Source: F23-B02 sp963633225
GTDB taxonomy: Bacteria > Bacillota > Clostridia > Oscillospirales > Oscillospiraceae
Direction: 5' to 3'
DNA: 64,000 nt
Assembly: GCA_963633225.1 (NCBI GenBank)
Contig: CAVGXR010000051.1
Span: 62,001-126,000 of the forward strand
A program made the translations under genes and the position numbers. Within the stretch, counting starts at the first letter, position 1, and each line of letters opens with the position of its first letter. Shown piece by piece: positions 9,203-17,376 of the stretch. The notes under the pieces were generated by a model. The model was not told where the DNA came from and ran no database searches. It was given only the letters and a program-made list of their open reading frames with translations.

Positions 9203-10865
9203 GGCTCAGCGACTCCTTCAATCTCGTCAGGGCTATCTTCGTCTCAGCCGTGGTCTCGCCGAGAAGAGAGGCTATCTCCTGAACTATGCGCATCTGATTT
9301 TCAATGACGTTGTTTGTTATCTCCGCCGTCTGCTGGCTCAGCGCCTTGCGGCGGCGGGCCTCCTCCTCTTCCTCGGTCACGTCTGAAATAATATCGATAA
9401 GTATCTTCGACGAGCGGTCGTAAACTATGGTCTGCTCGAAGTATTTCTCATAGTCAGAAAAATATCCGCGCAGCTTCTTCACGGTTTTTCCCGTTTCGAG
9501 GCATGTGAAAAACGGAGCGGTGTCAAGCACTCTTACGACACTGTCGCCGAGAATATCCGACTCGTGGCTGATGTTGAGCATTTGCAGCGCCGTGCGGTTG
9601 AGCTGCTGAACCTCCAGATCCTCGTTGACAACAACGACGCCGCTGGGCATGTTGTTGAGTATCTTATTGCTGAAGCGCTCGGCCTTATCCATGATAAAGG
9701 GCAGACACATGCTGTAGTCGGCCTTGCCGCGGTAAATGGCGATAGCCTTGTCGCGGCACGAGTTATAGCCGCAGGAGCCGCAGTTGAGCTCATCGCCCTT
9801 TGCGTTTTTGCCGAGCTTGGAGAGTATGGCGCGTATCTCAGCCTCGTTCGGCGTATCCTTGCTCACGGGAGTTCCTATATACTGCATTGCGAGCTTTTCC
9901 GGCTCCGGCTGCGGAACGTCAAAGTCCTCCTTGCCGACATGACTCCACACCGAGTAGATATGCCGTATCGGAGAATTTATGTACTTTTCCATGATAGGGC
10001 CGTCAATGCAGCTTCCGTCGCATACGGCAAGCTCTATAAAGCACTTGTGTATGTTGCCGTTTTTCAGGTCGTTGAGGGCGTTCATGCAGTTTTTAGGGCC
10101 ATTTGTCGCAATGCACTGATAGCCCGTATCGGGTATATCCATGCTTTTTATTATGCCGCCTGTTACGGGGAAGCTGCGTGCGCGTCCCTTGAAGCTTTCG
10201 CCGAACTCATGCTCGATCTCGATACCGGCAGACAGGCGCATCTGGTCAAACTCCTCGAAGGTGAGCACCGCGTCAACGCAGGTCCCCTCATACTCCTGCT
10301 TTTTCGCAACGCAGGGGCCTATGAAAACGACCTTTGCCTCCGGCCTTCTCCGCTTTATGTCCATCGCATGAGCTATCATCGGCGATACTACCGGCGCAAG
10401 ATACTGCCGCAGCTCGGGAAAATGCTTTTCCACGAGCAGATTAAGCGAGGCGCAGGCGGAGGTTATGATAACGTCCTGCTTTGCTTCCCTGAGCATACGC
10501 TCGTACTCGCGCTTTACGATAGTTGCGCCTATGGCCGCTTCCTCGGCATCTGCAAAGCCGAGCTCGATGAGCGCCTTGCGCATCGAGTTTGCACCGCAGC
10601 CCTCCCAGCAGGCGTAGAACGACGGGTCAAAGCTTGCAATGACGGGAGCGCTGCCGCGCAGCATGACGCTTACGCGCTCGCGGTCGTCGATTATCTCCTT
10701 TGCCTCCTGCGGACACACGACAAAGCACTGTCCGCAAAGTATGCACTCATCGCTTATGATGTGCGCCTGATGTCCCGTGAAGCGGATCGATTTTACCGGG
10801 CATTTTCTTATGCATCTGTGGCAATTTTTGCAGTTTGATTTTTTAAGGTTGAGCACACTGGGCAC
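9189..10865 (-). CDS. Sensory [FeFe]-hydrogenase-like protein with PAS domain (HsfB-type)
   Basis: About 558 aa. Order: two [4Fe-4S] ferredoxin motifs (residues 12-55), the Fe-hydrogenase large-subunit domain (70-310), an extra four-cysteine cluster domain (CGSCGYNSC...C, 362-387), a PAS domain (about 400-505), and a C-terminal helix. The H-cluster loops are recognisable but altered: L1 reads TSACASLN instead of TSCCPxW, so the second cysteine (cluster ligand) remains and the proton-relay cysteine is alanine; L2 is GPCVAKKQE; L3 is ELAVCDGSC with both cysteines. That pattern fits a sensory rather than a bulk H2-producing enzyme. GTG 10865 is chosen because GGAGG lies 8 nt upstream. It overlaps the phosphatase gene and has its own promoter. 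Confidence 0.88.
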   Translation of the reverse strand: MPSVLNLKKSNCKNCHRCIRKCPVKSIRFTGHQAHIISDECILCGQCFVVCPQEAKEIIDDRERVSVMLRGSAPVIASFDPSFYACWEGCGANSMRKALIELGFADAEEAAIGATIVKREYERMLREAKQDVIITSACASLNLLVEKHFPELRQYLAPVVSPMIAHAMDIKRRRPEAKVVFIGPCVAKKQEYEGTCVDAVLTFEEFDQMRLSAGIEIEHEFGESFKGRARSFPVTGGIIKSMDIPDTGYQCIATNGPKNCMNALNDLKNGNIHKCFIELAVCDGSCIDGPIMEKYINSPIRHIYSVWSHVGKEDFDVPQPEPEKLAMQYIGTPVSKDTPNEAEIRAILSKLGKNAKGDELNCGSCGYNSCRDKAIAIYRGKADYSMCLPFIMDKAERFSNKILNNMPSGVVVVNEDLEVQQLNRTALQMLNISHESDILGDSVVRVLDTAPFFTCLETGKTVKKLRGYFSDYEKYFEQTIVYDRSSKILIDIISDVTEEEEEARRRKALSQQTAEITNNVIENQMRIVQEIASLLGETTAETKIALTRLKESLSLEEE

Positions 10866-10916
10866 AGCAGCCACCTCCTGTTGATCTTCACTATGTTTTT
10901 ACACCTTATATGGAAC

Positions 10917-10945
10917 AGTATAACATAAACATCCACTTGCGGCAA
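10917..10945 (-). promoter_or_regulatory. Sigma-A type promoter for the sensory hydrogenase operon
   Basis: Minus strand TTGCCG - 17 nt - TATACT, about 50 bp before the GTG start. Its -35 box overlaps that of the divergent promoter serving the RseC-like gene, so the two promoters may compete or share a regulator. Confidence 0.6.
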
Positions 10946-10965
10946 GGCATATTAAGGTGTATAAT
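10937..10965 (+). promoter_or_regulatory. Sigma-A type promoter for the RseC-like gene
   Basis: TTGCGG - 17 nt - TATAAT, 18 bp before the proposed ATG at 10983. Only a very short leader is possible, containing the AAGGTG ribosome site. Confidence 0.55.
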
Positions 10966-10982
10966 CCATAAAGGTGATGATA

Positions 10983-11396
10983 ATGCTTCAGGAAGCAATA
11001 ATAACTAAAATTCGGGATGACGGCCTTGCCGAGGTCGTCGTTGAACGCCTCGGTATATGCGGAGGCAATTGCAGCGAGTGCGGCGAATGCCGATACGAAA
11101 ATCTCATGAAGTCTGTCGTGCAGAATCCCATAGGCGCACACCGCGGGCAGCACGTCATGATACAAACGCCTACAAAGGGCGTTGTAAGGGGTGCGCTTGC
11201 GATATATATTCTGCCGCTCGTTATGCTCTTTGCCGGCTATCTTATAGCCGATGCGCTCGCGCTCGGTGAAGCGGTCTGCATTATCGCTGCCTTTGCAGCC
11301 GCCGTTCTCGGCATTGTAATAGCCGCGGTCATAAGCCGCGCCCGTCACAGCGCAGACCCGACTCCGACAAAAATAATAAGCGTAATAGAGGATTAA
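10983..11396 (+). CDS. RseC/MucC family (SoxR-reducing system) membrane protein
   Basis: About 137 aa. An N-terminal cytoplasmic cysteine cluster (CGGNCSECGEC, around residues 21-31) is followed by two transmembrane helices (about 72-92 and 95-118) and a short polar tail. This is the architecture of RseC/SoxR-reducing-complex family proteins, which in Clostridia often accompany Rnf-type electron-transfer genes. The ATG at 10983 has AAGGTG six bases upstream and is favoured over in-frame GTG/ATG codons that would overlap this site. It is divergent from the sensory hydrogenase, suggesting a shared redox theme. Exact role unknown. Confidence 0.8.
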   Translation: MLQEAIITKIRDDGLAEVVVERLGICGGNCSECGECRYENLMKSVVQNPIGAHRGQHVMIQTPTKGVVRGALAIYILPLVMLFAGYLIADALALGEAVCIIAAFAAAVLGIVIAAVISRARHSADPTPTKIISVIED

Positions 11397-11420
11397 AAAA
11401 GCCGGCTTGGAGGCCGGTTT
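11397..11420 (+). terminator. Terminator after the RseC-like gene
   Basis: AAAA-GCCGGC-TTGGAG-GCCGGT-TTT hairpin starting at the stop codon of the RseC-like gene, with U-run. Confidence 0.75.
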
Positions 11421-11430
11421 TCAGCGTGTC

Positions 11431-11577
11431 AAAAAAGCCAGCGGCTTTTTTCACGCTTCAAAACACGCCACATTTTTTGTGAAGCTTATGCTTCACGAAA
11501 AATCTCGCTTCGCTCGTCAAAACGCCTGATAAATCAGGCGTTTTTGATGGCTATAATCCAATTTGAGGCGGGACCTT
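11431..11577. repeat. Dispersed hairpin-rich intergenic repeat, copy 1
   Basis: Contains three successive hairpins: AAAAAAGCC-AGC-GGCTTTTTT (11431-11451), GTGAAGC-TTAT-GCTTCAC (about 11480-11497), and CGCCTGA-TAAA-TCAGGCG followed by TTTTT (11523-11545). Its ends, including the stretch reading GATGGCTATAATC and the following TTGAGG, recur at 38090-38172 in a shortened form. It has no coding potential. It resembles a REP/MITE-like dispersed element or a shared terminator module. Confidence 0.6.
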
Positions 11578-11731
11578 GTCTCGCTGCGGCTCGGTCACGG
11601 CGCGGCTCTGACATGCCGCCGGCATGTCATTCACTCCCGCGCCGCCGTTTCGCTACCCCTCACACTCCCCCTGCTGCGTATTGGATTCTACCCATTACAC
11701 CTATTTCCCATAGTTCTTTGACAGCCTGAAG

Positions 11732-11759
11732 AAAAACCGCCTGACACGGCGGTTTTTTT
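11732..11759. terminator. Intrinsic terminator upstream of prfC
   Basis: AAAAACCGCC - TGACAC - GGCGGTTTTTTT. The hairpin has A-run and T-run on either side and so could act in both directions; it isolates prfC from upstream transcription. Confidence 0.75.
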
Positions 11760-11841
11760 ACACTTATAAAAGCTTTGCTTTTGTGCGGCATATGTGATAA
11801 TATATTAATCTATGTGAAAAAATATTTGGAGAGACGCATAT

Positions 11842-13434
11842 ATGGCTGATATGAGAAAGGAAATTGAACGGCGCAGGACATTTGCTATAATCTCGCACCC
11901 TGATGCCGGCAAAACAACGCTTACGGAAAAGCTGCTGCTCTACGGCGGGGCGATACAGCTCGCCGGCTCTGTCAAGGGCAAGGCTACTGCGCGGCACGCC
12001 GTGTCCGACTGGATGGAGCTTGAAAAGCAGCGCGGAATATCAATAAGCTCTTCGGTAATGCAGTTTGAGTATAACGGCTACTGCATAAACATTCTCGACA
12101 CTCCCGGACATCAGGACTTTTCCGAGGACACCTACCGCACCCTTATGGCTGCCGACAGCGCAGTCATGGTCATCGACGCGGCAAAGGGCATTGAGCCGCA
12201 GACGCGCAAGCTCTTCAAGATCTGCGCAATGCGCAATATTCCTATCTTCACCTTCATAAACAAGCTCGACCGCGAGGCCCGAAGCCCGTATGAGCTCATG
12301 GAGGAGCTTGAGCAGGAGTTCGGCATCGGCACATATCCGATAAACTGGCCGATTGGCTGCGGCATCGACTTCAAGGGCGTATACGACCGCGAAAAGCGCG
12401 AGATACTCGCCTTCAGCGAGTTCCACCGTGGTCAGGACAAGATAAAGGCCATAGAGTGCAGCCTTGACGATGTTGAAACGCTCGACGGACTTATCGGCGA
12501 AAAGCTGCGCCGGACGCTGTGCGACGACGTTGAGCTTTTGGACGGCGCAGGCTATGAATTTGACATCGCTCAGGTGCGCGACGGCAAGCTCAGCCCCGTG
12601 TTCTTCGGCTCTGCGCTCAACAACTTCGGCATAGAGCCGTTCCTTGAAAGCTTCCTTGATATGACCATGCCTCCCCTGCCTCGCAAGGCAGGCGACGAGA
12701 TAGTCGATCCCTTTAACGACAAGTTCTCGGCCTTCGTGTTCAAGATACAGGCAAACATGAACAAGGCTCACCGAGACAGAATAGCCTTCATGCGCATATG
12801 CTCGGGCAAGTTTGAGCGCGACAAGGAATATTACCACGTTCAGGGCGGCAAGGCCATACGCCTTGCGCAGCCGCAGCAGCTCATGGCGCAGGAGCGGGCA
12901 ATAATAAACGAAGCCTACGCCGGAGATATAATCGGCGTGTTTGACCCCGGCATATTCTCCATCGGCGACACGATATGCGACAAGGGCATGAAGGTCGAGT
13001 TTGAGGGCATACCCACCTTTGCTCCCGAGATTTTTGCCGGCGTTGAGCGTATCGACACGATGAAGCGCAAGCAGTTTGAAAAGGGCATCATGCAGATAGC
13101 TCAGGAGGGCGCGATCCAGATCTTCCACGAGCCGTACACCGGCGTTGAGGAGATCATAGTCGGTGTCGTCGGCATACTTCAGCTCGAGGTGCTCGAATAC
13201 AGGCTCAAGAACGAGTACGGCGTTGATGTGCGCCGCCGCAGTATGCCCTACGAGGTCGTGCGCTGGATAGATAACGAGGAGATCAATCCCAATGATCTCA
13301 ACCTCACGAGCGACACCAAGTGGGTTCAGGATTTCCGCGGAAACAATCTGCTGCTGTTTACCTCCGAGTGGTGCGTCAACTGGGCGCTCACTAAAAATCC
13401 CGGGCTTGAGCTCAGAGAATTCAACAAAGATTAA
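11842..13434 (+). CDS. prfC: Peptide chain release factor 3
   Basis: Translational GTPase that recycles RF1/RF2 after peptide release. The G-domain motifs are all visible: G1 HPDAGKTT (residues 19-26), G2 in the RGISISSS segment, G3 DTPGHQDF near residue 84, and G4 NKLD near residue 140. Domain 2/3 landmarks such as FVFKIQANMNKAHRDRIAFM follow. Length 530 aa is typical of RF3 and excludes EF-G, which is about 160 aa longer. GGAGAG lies shortly before the ATG. The gene appears monocistronic. Confidence 0.97.
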   Translation: MADMRKEIERRRTFAIISHPDAGKTTLTEKLLLYGGAIQLAGSVKGKATARHAVSDWMELEKQRGISISSSVMQFEYNGYCINILDTPGHQDFSEDTYRTLMAADSAVMVIDAAKGIEPQTRKLFKICAMRNIPIFTFINKLDREARSPYELMEELEQEFGIGTYPINWPIGCGIDFKGVYDREKREILAFSEFHRGQDKIKAIECSLDDVETLDGLIGEKLRRTLCDDVELLDGAGYEFDIAQVRDGKLSPVFFGSALNNFGIEPFLESFLDMTMPPLPRKAGDEIVDPFNDKFSAFVFKIQANMNKAHRDRIAFMRICSGKFERDKEYYHVQGGKAIRLAQPQQLMAQERAIINEAYAGDIIGVFDPGIFSIGDTICDKGMKVEFEGIPTFAPEIFAGVERIDTMKRKQFEKGIMQIAQEGAIQIFHEPYTGVEEIIVGVVGILQLEVLEYRLKNEYGVDVRRRSMPYEVVRWIDNEEINPNDLNLTSDTKWVQDFRGNNLLLFTSEWCVNWALTKNPGLELREFNKD

Positions 13435-13446
13435 AAGAGGCAAAAA

Positions 13447-13472
13447 TCACCGCAGGACTTATCCTGCGGTGA
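13447..13472. terminator. Hairpin downstream of prfC
   Basis: TCACCGCAGGA - CTTA - TCCTGCGGTGA, a perfect 11-bp stem 12 bp after the prfC stop. On the plus strand it is followed by A's rather than T's, so it may stabilise the mRNA 3' end rather than act as a classical terminator; on the minus strand a T-run follows. Confidence 0.6.
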
Positions 13473-13573
13473 AAAAATGCTTTTGCCGTGCAGAAAATTA
13501 GGGCTTGTCAAGAAACGCCTCAAGGTGTAAAATAAGCAGTGCCGTCATGCAGCGAAGCGCTGCGCACGGCAGC

Positions 13574-13604
13574 TTGAACGCGCCTGTGCTTACAACGATA
13601 TAAG
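13574..13604 (+). promoter_or_regulatory. Possible promoter for tRNA-Gly
   Basis: TTGAAC (13574-13579) and TATAAG (13599-13604) with a long 19-nt spacer; GATATA at 17 nt is the alternative -10. It lies about 20 bp before the tRNA. Weak match. Confidence 0.3.
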
Positions 13605-13624
13605 CTTCTTTCAGGCCCCTCCGT

Positions 13625-13698
13625 GCGGATGTCGTCTAATGGCAGGGCATCGGCTTCCCAAGCCGATAGCGCGGGTTCGATTCCCGTCATCCGCTCCA
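13625..13698 (+). tRNA. tRNA-Gly (anticodon CCC)
   Basis: 74 nt including an encoded CCA. The acceptor arms GCGGATG/CATCCGC pair fully, the D-arm region has GTCTAATGGCAG, the anticodon arm TCGGC-TTCCCAA-GCCGA gives anticodon CCC, and the T-arm has GGTTCGATTCC. The decoded codon is GGG. Confidence 0.95.
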
Positions 13699-13707
13699 AC
13701 AATTAGC

Positions 13708-13739
13708 AAATCCCGTAGTCGTTGAAACTACGGGATTTT
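13708..13739 (+). terminator. Terminator after tRNA-Gly
   Basis: AAATCCCGTAGT - 7-nt loop - ACTACGGGATTTT, ten bases after the CCA end. It may also serve the convergent coiled-coil gene ending at 13778. Confidence 0.88.
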
Positions 13740-13777
13740 CTTTGTTTATCAAGGGCTTATGTAGTTTTAAAGCGCAC

Positions 13778-14236
13778 TCAGTTTTTGCCGGGAACGGTGA
13801 ATATTCCGGACTCGACGAGCTCCTGAAGTCCCTTGTGTGATTCGTACATGACGAGAAGGCGGCTCTCGATGACAGCCCATTTTTCCTCGATCTCGGCATC
13901 GGCTGCCGTGAGGCGCTTTGCAGCAACATCCTCGGCCTCGGCGATTATCTGCTCTGCCTGCTTCTGGACACCGGCAAAAAGCTCCTCGGCCTCCTCATCG
14001 CGGCGCTTCATGTTTTCAAGATATGTATCGACCGTGAGCTGCGCCGCCTCAAACAGGCCGCTGACCTTTGCCGAGGCCTCGGCAAGGCTTCCGCTCTCGC
14101 TTACTTTTATATCATATCCGTTGAGCTTCGCCTGAAGCTCCTCGACCTGAGCCTTGAGCTTCTCTATCTCCTGCTCCTGATCGTGCATGACCATCATCAT
14201 TTCGTTTTTGGAAAGATTCATAGCTTCGTTTCTCAT
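13778..14236 (-). CDS. Coiled-coil protein, DivIVA-like in composition
   Basis: 152 aa, almost entirely predicted helix and coiled coil: heptad-rich EQEIEKLKAQVEELQAKL near the N-terminus, then a long Ala/Glu/Lys-rich helix containing EEAEELFAGVQKQAEQIIAE. This resembles the C-terminal parts of DivIVA/GpsB-type cell-division proteins or V-ATPase stalk-like helices, but the conserved DivIVA N-terminal segment is not evident. The ATG at 14236 has AAGGAG eight bases upstream. It is a single gene between two terminators. Structural role suspected; no specific function assigned. Confidence 0.7.
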   Translation of the reverse strand: MRNEAMNLSKNEMMMVMHDQEQEIEKLKAQVEELQAKLNGYDIKVSESGSLAEASAKVSGLFEAAQLTVDTYLENMKRRDEEAEELFAGVQKQAEQIIAEAEDVAAKRLTAADAEIEEKWAVIESRLLVMYESHKGLQELVESGIFTVPGKN

Positions 14237-14308
14237 ATGTCCGCTCCTTAGTCTCTAAAAAGTATTTTTATAATATCATTCCAAGCGGTATATTTCAACA
14301 TAATTTTG

Positions 14309-14343
14309 CTTAAAAAAGCACGGCTGAGCCGTGCTTTTTTAAG
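14309..14343. terminator. Terminator between the coiled-coil gene and the SLH gene
   Basis: A 35-bp perfect palindrome built on GCACGGC-TGA-GCCGTGC, flanked by AAAAAA and TTTTTT, immediately after the minus-strand SLH gene stop at 14371. Confidence 0.88.
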
Positions 14344-14370
14344 TATTTATCTTTGAGTATTTATAGTCTA

Positions 14371-16845
14371 TCAGTTTACAGCGCCGGTGCTGAATGCGCG
14401 GAACATTAGGCTTACGACCTCGCAGCGGGTGCAGGCAGCGTTGGGTGCAAAGCTCGTTGTGGTCTTGCCCTTTGTAATATTATTTTCCGCTGCCCAGAGG
14501 ATCGCCTTGTAGTACGGACTGTTTGCCGAAACGTCATAGAAGCTCGTGCTCATATTGCTCGGCGAGGGCTCTCCGGCATAGCGCCAGAGGAAGGTCACGA
14601 ACTGGGCGCGTGTTACGGTCGCATTCGGAGAGAAGGTGCTGCCGTCTCCCGTGCCGCTGGTTATCCCCTGCTCCGTCGCCCAAATGATCGCCTTGTAGTA
14701 GGGCGCGTAGGTGTTATTGTACGGAACATCGGCAAACTTCATCGTGCTGCCGGCGGGCTCAGGTCTGCCCGCTGCACGCCACAGGAACGTGACCACCTGT
14801 GCACGGGTGCAGGGTGCCTTGGGGCTGAAATGGCTTGCGTCGGTGCCGGATGTTACCTGCGGCTGGCTATAGTACGCCCACATGACGGCGCTGTAGAACC
14901 AGTCGCTGCCGCTCATATCATAGAAGGGATTTGAGAACCTGCCCTTGCAGCTTTCGCACACGCCGTAGCTTATAATGTGGCCGGTCTTTACCGTCTCGCT
15001 GTCCGTATAGCTGTTACCGCAGGTCGAGCAGGTATGCGTCGTATATCCGCCCTTGGTGCAGGTCGGCGCTGTCACGACGGCGTTATATCTGTGCGCTGCA
15101 AGCTCGCCGTATCCGTCGCCGCATTCGTCACAGACTGCCTTGTTCTTGCAGTTTGCCGTACCGCCGGTGTGAGCGGTCTTGCGGCTGAGCTCGTAAAGCC
15201 TCTCATCGACGGTTATGCCCATCGACTCGATCTCGCTGCGCAGATCCTCAAGAGTCTTTCCGCAGCGCTGGCAGCCGAGCCAGTGATACTGATCGTCGCT
15301 GCAATGGTCAATGTCCTTGACCTGAAGCGAGCCGAGTATATGATCCATATCAAACGTGCCGTCGCGGATCATCTGCACGATCTGCGGGGTGCTCAGGCCG
15401 AGGTTTAAAGCAGTCTGCTTGAGATTGTTTTTATCAATGCTGCCGATCGTGACCGTGCCGGGATGCAGATCGTGGCCGGTGCACTTATCGACAAGGTCCT
15501 CTTCAGTCAGGTCGATAGTGCCCTTTTCGTCCTTATATTTGTTTTTGCACTTGCTGCACTGGTAGTAATCTATCGTGCCGTCCTCGGTGCAGGTCTTGGG
15601 CGTACCCTTGACGAGCTTTATATCCTTGCAGCCGCCGGCGCACTGCGCGTAATAATACTCGCCCTTTTCAATGAACGTGCCGCAGTCGGCGCAGTATTTG
15701 TCGCCGGTGTAGCCCTGCTTGGTGCCGCTGGGCTTTACCGCGTTTTTGTACTCAAAATTAACATGGTTTGTCTTATCAAGCTCGCCGTAGCTTGCTCCGC
15801 ATTTTTCACACTTTGCCTGTGCCTTGCAGCTGGCAGTACCGCCGGAGTGCTTGCTCGTGCCTGATGTTTTGCCGCACATCACGCATTTTTTATAATGCGA
15901 GCTGCCCGTATCGTCGGCCACCCATGTGTATTCATGGTCGATCTTGTCGGTCGTTGCATCGCTCTTGCTCAGCTCGGATGTGCCTCTGGCATCGGTGAAA
16001 TACTTATCGCAGCCGGAGCAGTACCAGCACGCGACATTACCATTTTCGGTGCAGGTGGCTGCCTTTGCGGGCAGCTTCTGAAGATCTGAATGGTTATTCT
16101 TGTCCTTTGTCAGACCGTTATCGAGCTTTGCATGGGATATTGAGTTTGTGCACGCGGCATCGGTGAAATACTTTCCGCAGTCAGGACAGTACCAGTATTC
16201 GATGTGCGGATCGCAGGTGCCGTCTGATTTCTCGTGATGCTCGGGATTTTTATGCGTACATGTGCTGGGGTCTACGCTCGGGCTTGCCGACGGCGTGGGT
16301 GTCTCAGACGGTGTTGGACTCGTTGACGGCGTGGGCGTGGGCGTTGTGCCGCCTGTTACGGTGAGAGTCGCAGCGTTGCTGACTGCATAGGCGGGAACCT
16401 TGCTCGTGCCGGAAAGAGCTCCGCCATAGGCAATGCATTTAAACTGCTTTCCGTTATCCTCAGCCTTCACATTTTCAATGGTATAGGTATTGCTGCTGCT
16501 GTCATCGCTGCCGATGCCAGAGATCAGCTTCAAAATAACGCTTGCATTGATGATCGTATCGGCATCGACCCAGATATATTTTACCTTCTGAAGGTCGATC
16601 CCTCCGATGGACAGTCCCCCATCGACTTTCGCTTCGGCGGTAAAGGTAGCCGTTTCGCCGGCCGCAACGGTAACGTCACTGGGCTGCTTTGTGAAGCTTA
16701 TCGTCACATTGCTGTCGCTTCCGCTGCTCCCTCCCCCGATAATGTCGCCTATGCCGCCGAGATCGACCGCCGCCATTGCGCCGAACGGCACAAGCGAGAC
16801 GAGCATCAGGGCTGTCATAAGCAGGCAGATGATACGTTTCTTCAT
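14371..16845 (-). CDS. Secreted SLH-domain surface protein with Cys-rich repeats
   Basis: About 824 aa. A signal peptide (MKKRIICLLMTALMLVSLVP, cleavage after AMA) is followed by an Ig-like domain (about residues 45-160, KQPSDVTVAAGETATF) and a Thr/Pro/Ser linker (about 170-190). A long region carries repeated CxxC modules of the type CTENG...CWYCSGCDKYF and CTKGGYTTHTCSTCG (about 195-640). Three SLH modules (about 645-820) end it, with TRAQVVTFLWRAAG and TRAQFVTFLWRYAG landmarks. SLH modules tether proteins to pyruvylated cell-wall polymers. The start at 16845 is set by AAGGAGGAG. The same Cys module recurs in the dockerin proteins at 49-58 kb. It is monocistronic, with its own promoter and terminator. 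Confidence 0.9.
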   Translation of the reverse strand: MKKRIICLLMTALMLVSLVPFGAMAAVDLGGIGDIIGGGSSGSDSNVTISFTKQPSDVTVAAGETATFTAEAKVDGGLSIGGIDLQKVKYIWVDADTIINASVILKLISGIGSDDSSSNTYTIENVKAEDNGKQFKCIAYGGALSGTSKVPAYAVSNAATLTVTGGTTPTPTPSTSPTPSETPTPSASPSVDPSTCTHKNPEHHEKSDGTCDPHIEYWYCPDCGKYFTDAACTNSISHAKLDNGLTKDKNNHSDLQKLPAKAATCTENGNVACWYCSGCDKYFTDARGTSELSKSDATTDKIDHEYTWVADDTGSSHYKKCVMCGKTSGTSKHSGGTASCKAQAKCEKCGASYGELDKTNHVNFEYKNAVKPSGTKQGYTGDKYCADCGTFIEKGEYYYAQCAGGCKDIKLVKGTPKTCTEDGTIDYYQCSKCKNKYKDEKGTIDLTEEDLVDKCTGHDLHPGTVTIGSIDKNNLKQTALNLGLSTPQIVQMIRDGTFDMDHILGSLQVKDIDHCSDDQYHWLGCQRCGKTLEDLRSEIESMGITVDERLYELSRKTAHTGGTANCKNKAVCDECGDGYGELAAHRYNAVVTAPTCTKGGYTTHTCSTCGNSYTDSETVKTGHIISYGVCESCKGRFSNPFYDMSGSDWFYSAVMWAYYSQPQVTSGTDASHFSPKAPCTRAQVVTFLWRAAGRPEPAGSTMKFADVPYNNTYAPYYKAIIWATEQGITSGTGDGSTFSPNATVTRAQFVTFLWRYAGEPSPSNMSTSFYDVSANSPYYKAILWAAENNITKGKTTTSFAPNAACTRCEVVSLMFRAFSTGAVN

Positions 16846-16902
16846 TTTTCTCCTCCTTAGAGTTTTTCTCCACCGGCCGCTCATGCGGCCAAATTCAAGC
16901 TT

Positions 16903-16931
16903 ATTATACTATCTTGTCACTTTGTTGGCAA
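16903..16931 (-). promoter_or_regulatory. Promoter of the SLH surface protein gene
   Basis: Minus strand TTGCCA - 17 nt - TATAAT. The leader contains a GGCCGC-TCAT-GCGGCC hairpin (16875-16890) shortly before the ribosome site. Confidence 0.7.
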
Positions 16932-17075
16932 GTGTCGGCTTTTCGTCATTGTGAACATTTTTTCGCCTGTGTATCTGTACATTAAGCTGACGGGAGCCGA
17001 ACCCCTGCCAGCTTAAGCATAAGCTCACCCGCTCTGTCATATACATTGACTATGTGAGTTTTGGGAGTGGTGCAT

Positions 17076-17324
17076 GTGTACACGAATATTGAAGAGCGCG
17101 CCTGCGAGCTTGCCGAATACATAATCGAGAACAAAGCAACGGTAAGAGCCGCCGCAAAGCAGTTTAACATTTCAAAAAGCACCGTACACAAGGATCTCAC
17201 CGAAAGGCTGAAGGCTGTCAGTCCGGCACTGTACCATCAGGTACGGGAGCTGCTTGATATCAACAAGGCCGAGCGGCACATCCGCGGCGGCATGGCAACG
17301 CGAAGAAAATATAAGGGTATATAA
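17076..17324 (+). CDS. spoIIID: Sporulation transcriptional regulator SpoIIID
   Basis: About 82 aa DNA-binding regulator of mother-cell gene expression. The helix-turn-helix (TVRAAAKQFNISKSTVHKDL) and the basic C-terminal stretch (HIRGGMATRRKYK) are diagnostic. The GTG at 17076 is chosen because it aligns with the usual SpoIIID N-terminus and has GGGAG eight bases upstream; longer frames extend into the ribosome site. Upstream, GCATAA - 15 nt - CATATACA weakly resembles a sigma-E promoter, the known control of spoIIID in Bacillus; this is suggestive only. Its presence implies the organism can sporulate. Confidence 0.95.
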   Translation: MYTNIEERACELAEYIIENKATVRAAAKQFNISKSTVHKDLTERLKAVSPALYHQVRELLDINKAERHIRGGMATRRKYKGI

Positions 17325-17332
17325 ATAAACGC

Positions 17333-17362
17333 GAAAAAGCTCCCGAGACAGGGAGCTTTTTC
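17333..17362. terminator. Bidirectional terminator between spoIIID and the CoA-transferase
   Basis: GAAAAAGCTCCC - GAGACA - GGGAGCTTTTTC, a perfect stem with A- and T-runs, located between convergent genes. Confidence 0.9.
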
Positions 17363-17376
17363 GTATGTCATATCTA

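Larger units (their letters stand above)
11397..11841. other. 445-bp non-coding gap between the RseC-like gene and prfC
   Basis: No credible gene. Besides the terminators and the dispersed repeat it holds a perfect 10-bp inverted repeat (TGACATGCCG-C-CGGCATGTCA, 11609-11629). An 8-bp inverted pair (AATCCAAT at 11555-11562 and ATTGGATT at 11680-11687) brackets about 130 bp of GC-rich sequence. A TATAAT-like promoter for prfC was not clearly seen. Confidence 0.6.

Noticed and set aside
9564..10838. Plus-strand frame of 424 aa opposite the hydrogenase-like gene
   Set aside because: Shadow of the minus-strand gene, which carries clear iron-sulfur and hydrogenase motifs.
11544..11729. Plus-strand 61-aa frame in the gap before prfC
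   Set aside because: Lies in palindrome-rich repeat sequence, has no good ribosome site and atypical Pro/Arg-rich composition.
12040..13443. Minus-strand frame of 467 aa opposite prfC
   Set aside because: Shadow of prfC; all RF3 motifs are on the plus strand.
16982..17200. Minus-strand 72-aa frame overlapping spoIIID
   Set aside because: No ribosome site; it overlaps the well supported spoIIID gene and its leader.
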